DNA of 6,950 bases from Bacteroidetes bacterium UBA2234. Lineage in GTDB: Bacteria > Bacteroidota > Bacteroidia > NS11-12g > UBA955. The stretch spans positions 146,775-153,724 of the forward strand of contig DDYM01000061.1 of NCBI GenBank assembly GCA_002347985.1, read 5' to 3'. Shown here piece after piece: positions 5,599 to 6,950 of this stretch. The translations under genes were made by a program, and so were the position numbers. The first letter of the stretch is position 1. Each line of letters begins with the position of its first letter. A model generated the notes under the pieces. It saw nothing but the letters and a program-made list of their open reading frames with translations, searched no databases and was not told where the DNA came from.

Positions 5599-6090
5599 GT
5601 GGCAACAGCGATTTCTTCTTCTCCCTCACCTACTTTTTCCTACAACAAAAAACACTACCAAATCGGGGTGGTGACAGCGTCTTGGAATGATCATATTACC
5701 TCGGTTCTAAGGCAGGGTGCCATTGACACATTAAATCATCATAAATCTTTCCAATCCATTTCGATTGTTGAAGCCAGCGTTCCAGGGGCATTTGAAATCC
5801 CTACTGCAGCCCAATGGTTATTCGAAAAAGGATGTGATGCCGTTGTAACCTTGGGTTGTGTCATTAAGGGCGATACGCCTCATTTTGATTTTGTTTGCGA
5901 GGCAGTGACTCGTGGAGTTGGCGACTTATCGTTAAAAACGAATAGACCTTGCATATTTGGTGTCATTACAACCAATACAGAAGTACAAGCCTTAGAACGT
6001 GCCGGTGGCAAGTTAGGCAACAAGGGTTCAGAGGCAGCCGAGGCTGCATTATGGATGCTATTTACAAAAGAATCTATTGATCAACAATAA
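5599..6090 (+). CDS. ribH: 6,7-dimethyl-8-ribityllumazine synthase
   Basis: Makes 6,7-dimethyl-8-ribityllumazine from 5-amino-6-ribitylamino-uracil and 3,4-dihydroxy-2-butanone 4-phosphate, the penultimate step of riboflavin synthesis; family members form pentamers or 60-mer shells in the cytoplasm. The 163 residues match the family. Seen: ASWN (27-30, substrate ring contact), VPGAFEIP (61-68), GCVIKGDTPHFDFV (86-99, with His95 as the likely proton-transfer residue), GVITTNTEVQALERAG (121-136) and NKGSEAAEAAL (141-151). The start is GTG at 5599, because no ATG occurs before the conserved core and the frame is otherwise closed upstream; the Ser/Pro-rich first 12 residues look like the usual variable N-terminal arm. 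It lies 7 bp after the TPR gene and 27 bp before the DUF349 gene, with no other riboflavin gene and no FMN riboswitch visible. Confidence 0.95.
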   Translation: MATAISSSPSPTFSYNKKHYQIGVVTASWNDHITSVLRQGAIDTLNHHKSFQSISIVEASVPGAFEIPTAAQWLFEKGCDAVVTLGCVIKGDTPHFDFVCEAVTRGVGDLSLKTNRPCIFGVITTNTEVQALERAGGKLGNKGSEAAEAALWMLFTKESIDQQ

Positions 6091-6117
6091 TTTACCCTAT
6101 TTCAACACTTATTTACC

Positions 6118-6950
6118 ATGTCAGACGAATTAGAAAAGGCAGCTGAAAGTTACGCGGAGCAATTAAATGTCGCCGAAAAAATGATTGAACTCAATGCTGA
6201 GGAGATTTCATTGGAATTGCAGTACGCAACTTTGAGTAAGGAAGAGTTACTTGCAGCCGCCGAGGAATTGGTTCACGCTACAGACGTTAAAAAAGCCTAT
6301 AATCAGTTGCAGGCTATCCGCAATGCAATGGATGATTTGCTTGACCAAGAAAGACCCAGCCTAATTCGTACATGGGTTGAGGGAGGAAACGACCCTAGAG
6401 ATTTCGTTGCACCTGTAGACAACACCAAACAGTCTATACAGCAAATCATTACAGCTTTCAAAAAAAGACGTGAAGATGAGCGTAAACGTGCAGAAGAGGA
6501 AAAACTTCACAACCTGAAACAAAAGCAGCTCATTCTGGAAAAAATCAAAGCGCTGGTTGATTCTGAAGAGAACGATCAGAGTTTGAATGCGTTGAGGGAA
6601 TACATGCGACAGTGGAAAGAAGTTCGCCAAATTCCAAAGGAGTATCAAGACGAACTCTACGCAGCCTACAAGTTTCAAGTGGATAAATTCTATAACCAAC
6701 TTTCTGTTTTCAACGAGTTGAAAGAGTTGGATAAAGATAAAAACTTGGAGTTGAAGATCGACCTTATCAAGCGGGCCGAGCAATTGAAAGACGAGCCCAA
6801 TATCAGAAAAGCTCTTTTGCAATTGAACAAATACCACGATGATTGGAAAAATACCGGTCCTGTTAGGGCTGAAATTTCTGAAGACATTTGGAAACGATTT
6901 AAAGCAGCGTCTGACATCGTAATTGATGCAAAAAAGGCTGAACAAGCTAC
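6118..6950 (+). CDS. DUF349 domain-containing coiled-coil protein, C-terminus cut by the window edge
   Basis: Open from ATG at 6118 to the window end, 277 codons seen. It is highly charged and predicted almost wholly helical and cytoplasmic: no signal peptide or membrane segment. After an acidic N-terminal helical region there is a Lys/Arg/Glu-rich coiled coil (about 114-145, KKRREDERKRAEEEK), then two copies of the DUF349 pattern (PF03993), a Leu-rich helix followed by W-K and an aromatic pair. The first is at about 155-196 (NALREYMRQWKEV, then YAAYKFQVDKFY) and the second at about 232-273 (LLQLNKYHDDWKNTG, then IWKRFKAASD). Proteins of this family in Bacteroidota usually continue with more copies, reaching about 600 residues, so over half may be missing. 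The function of DUF349 proteins is unknown to me. The 27-bp gap after ribH suggests co-transcription or a promoter inside ribH. Confidence 0.85.
   Translation, partial: MSDELEKAAESYAEQLNVAEKMIELNAEEISLELQYATLSKEELLAAAEELVHATDVKKAYNQLQAIRNAMDDLLDQERPSLIRTWVEGGNDPRDFVAPVDNTKQSIQQIITAFKKRREDERKRAEEEKLHNLKQKQLILEKIKALVDSEENDQSLNALREYMRQWKEVRQIPKEYQDELYAAYKFQVDKFYNQLSVFNELKELDKDKNLELKIDLIKRAEQLKDEPNIRKALLQLNKYHDDWKNTGPVRAEISEDIWKRFKAASDIVIDAKKAEQA

Noticed and set aside
6074..6094. Small inverted repeats at the end of ribH (TTGATCAA; TATTG/CAATA)
   Set aside because: They are short, AT-rich and overlap the coding end of ribH, at a level expected by chance.
6361..6945. A 194-codon open frame on the minus strand rich in Phe, Leu and Val
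   Set aside because: It is antisense to the DUF349 coding region. The hydrophobic composition is what the complement of Lys/Glu/Gln-rich codons gives, not evidence of a membrane protein.

Overview
The window reads as a chromosomal housekeeping segment of a Bacteroidota bacterium, most likely of the order Flavobacteriales. The evidence is the moderately AT-rich DNA, the absence of Shine-Dalgarno sequences before the starts, promoter-like TAnnTTTG elements and the protein sequences themselves. The order is an inference from familiarity with these families; no search was run. There is no rRNA, tRNA, insertion sequence, CRISPR array or prophage structural gene.

Left half (1-2807, minus strand): four tightly packed genes read leftwards as one probable operon. 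They are an EVE-domain protein (THYN1-like), pyrR, pyrB, and a zinc-dependent type II-family (Rhizobium-type) asparaginase that runs off the left edge. The EVE gene overlaps pyrR by 14 bp, pyrR overlaps pyrB by 4 bp (ATGA), and pyrB is 3 bp from the asparaginase. The asparaginase makes aspartate, PyrB consumes it with carbamoyl phosphate in the committed step of pyrimidine synthesis, and PyrR is a pyrimidine regulator or uracil salvage enzyme.

Centre (2808-3804): a divergent intergenic region separates that operon from a plus-strand gene for an XRE-HTH/S24 repressor of the CI/LexA type, with Ala-Gly, Ser and Lys positions suited to self-cleavage. The spacer holds five exact TTGACA hexamers in 154 bp, three on the plus strand and two on the minus strand. 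One lies inside a predicted promoter of the pyr operon and one lies 11 bp before the repressor start. This suggests an operator array through which the repressor controls itself and possibly the pyrimidine operon. It is the most interesting signal in the window.

Right half (3889-6950, plus strand): pdhA (pyruvate dehydrogenase E1 alpha), a membrane-anchored TPR protein of YfgM-like architecture, ribH (lumazine synthase, GTG start) and the first 277 codons of a DUF349-domain protein. The TPR gene, ribH and the DUF349 gene are closely spaced and could be co-transcribed. pdhA has its own promoter-like element, preceded by a perfect 7-bp inverted repeat. Apart from the central regulatory region, the content is ordinary core metabolism.
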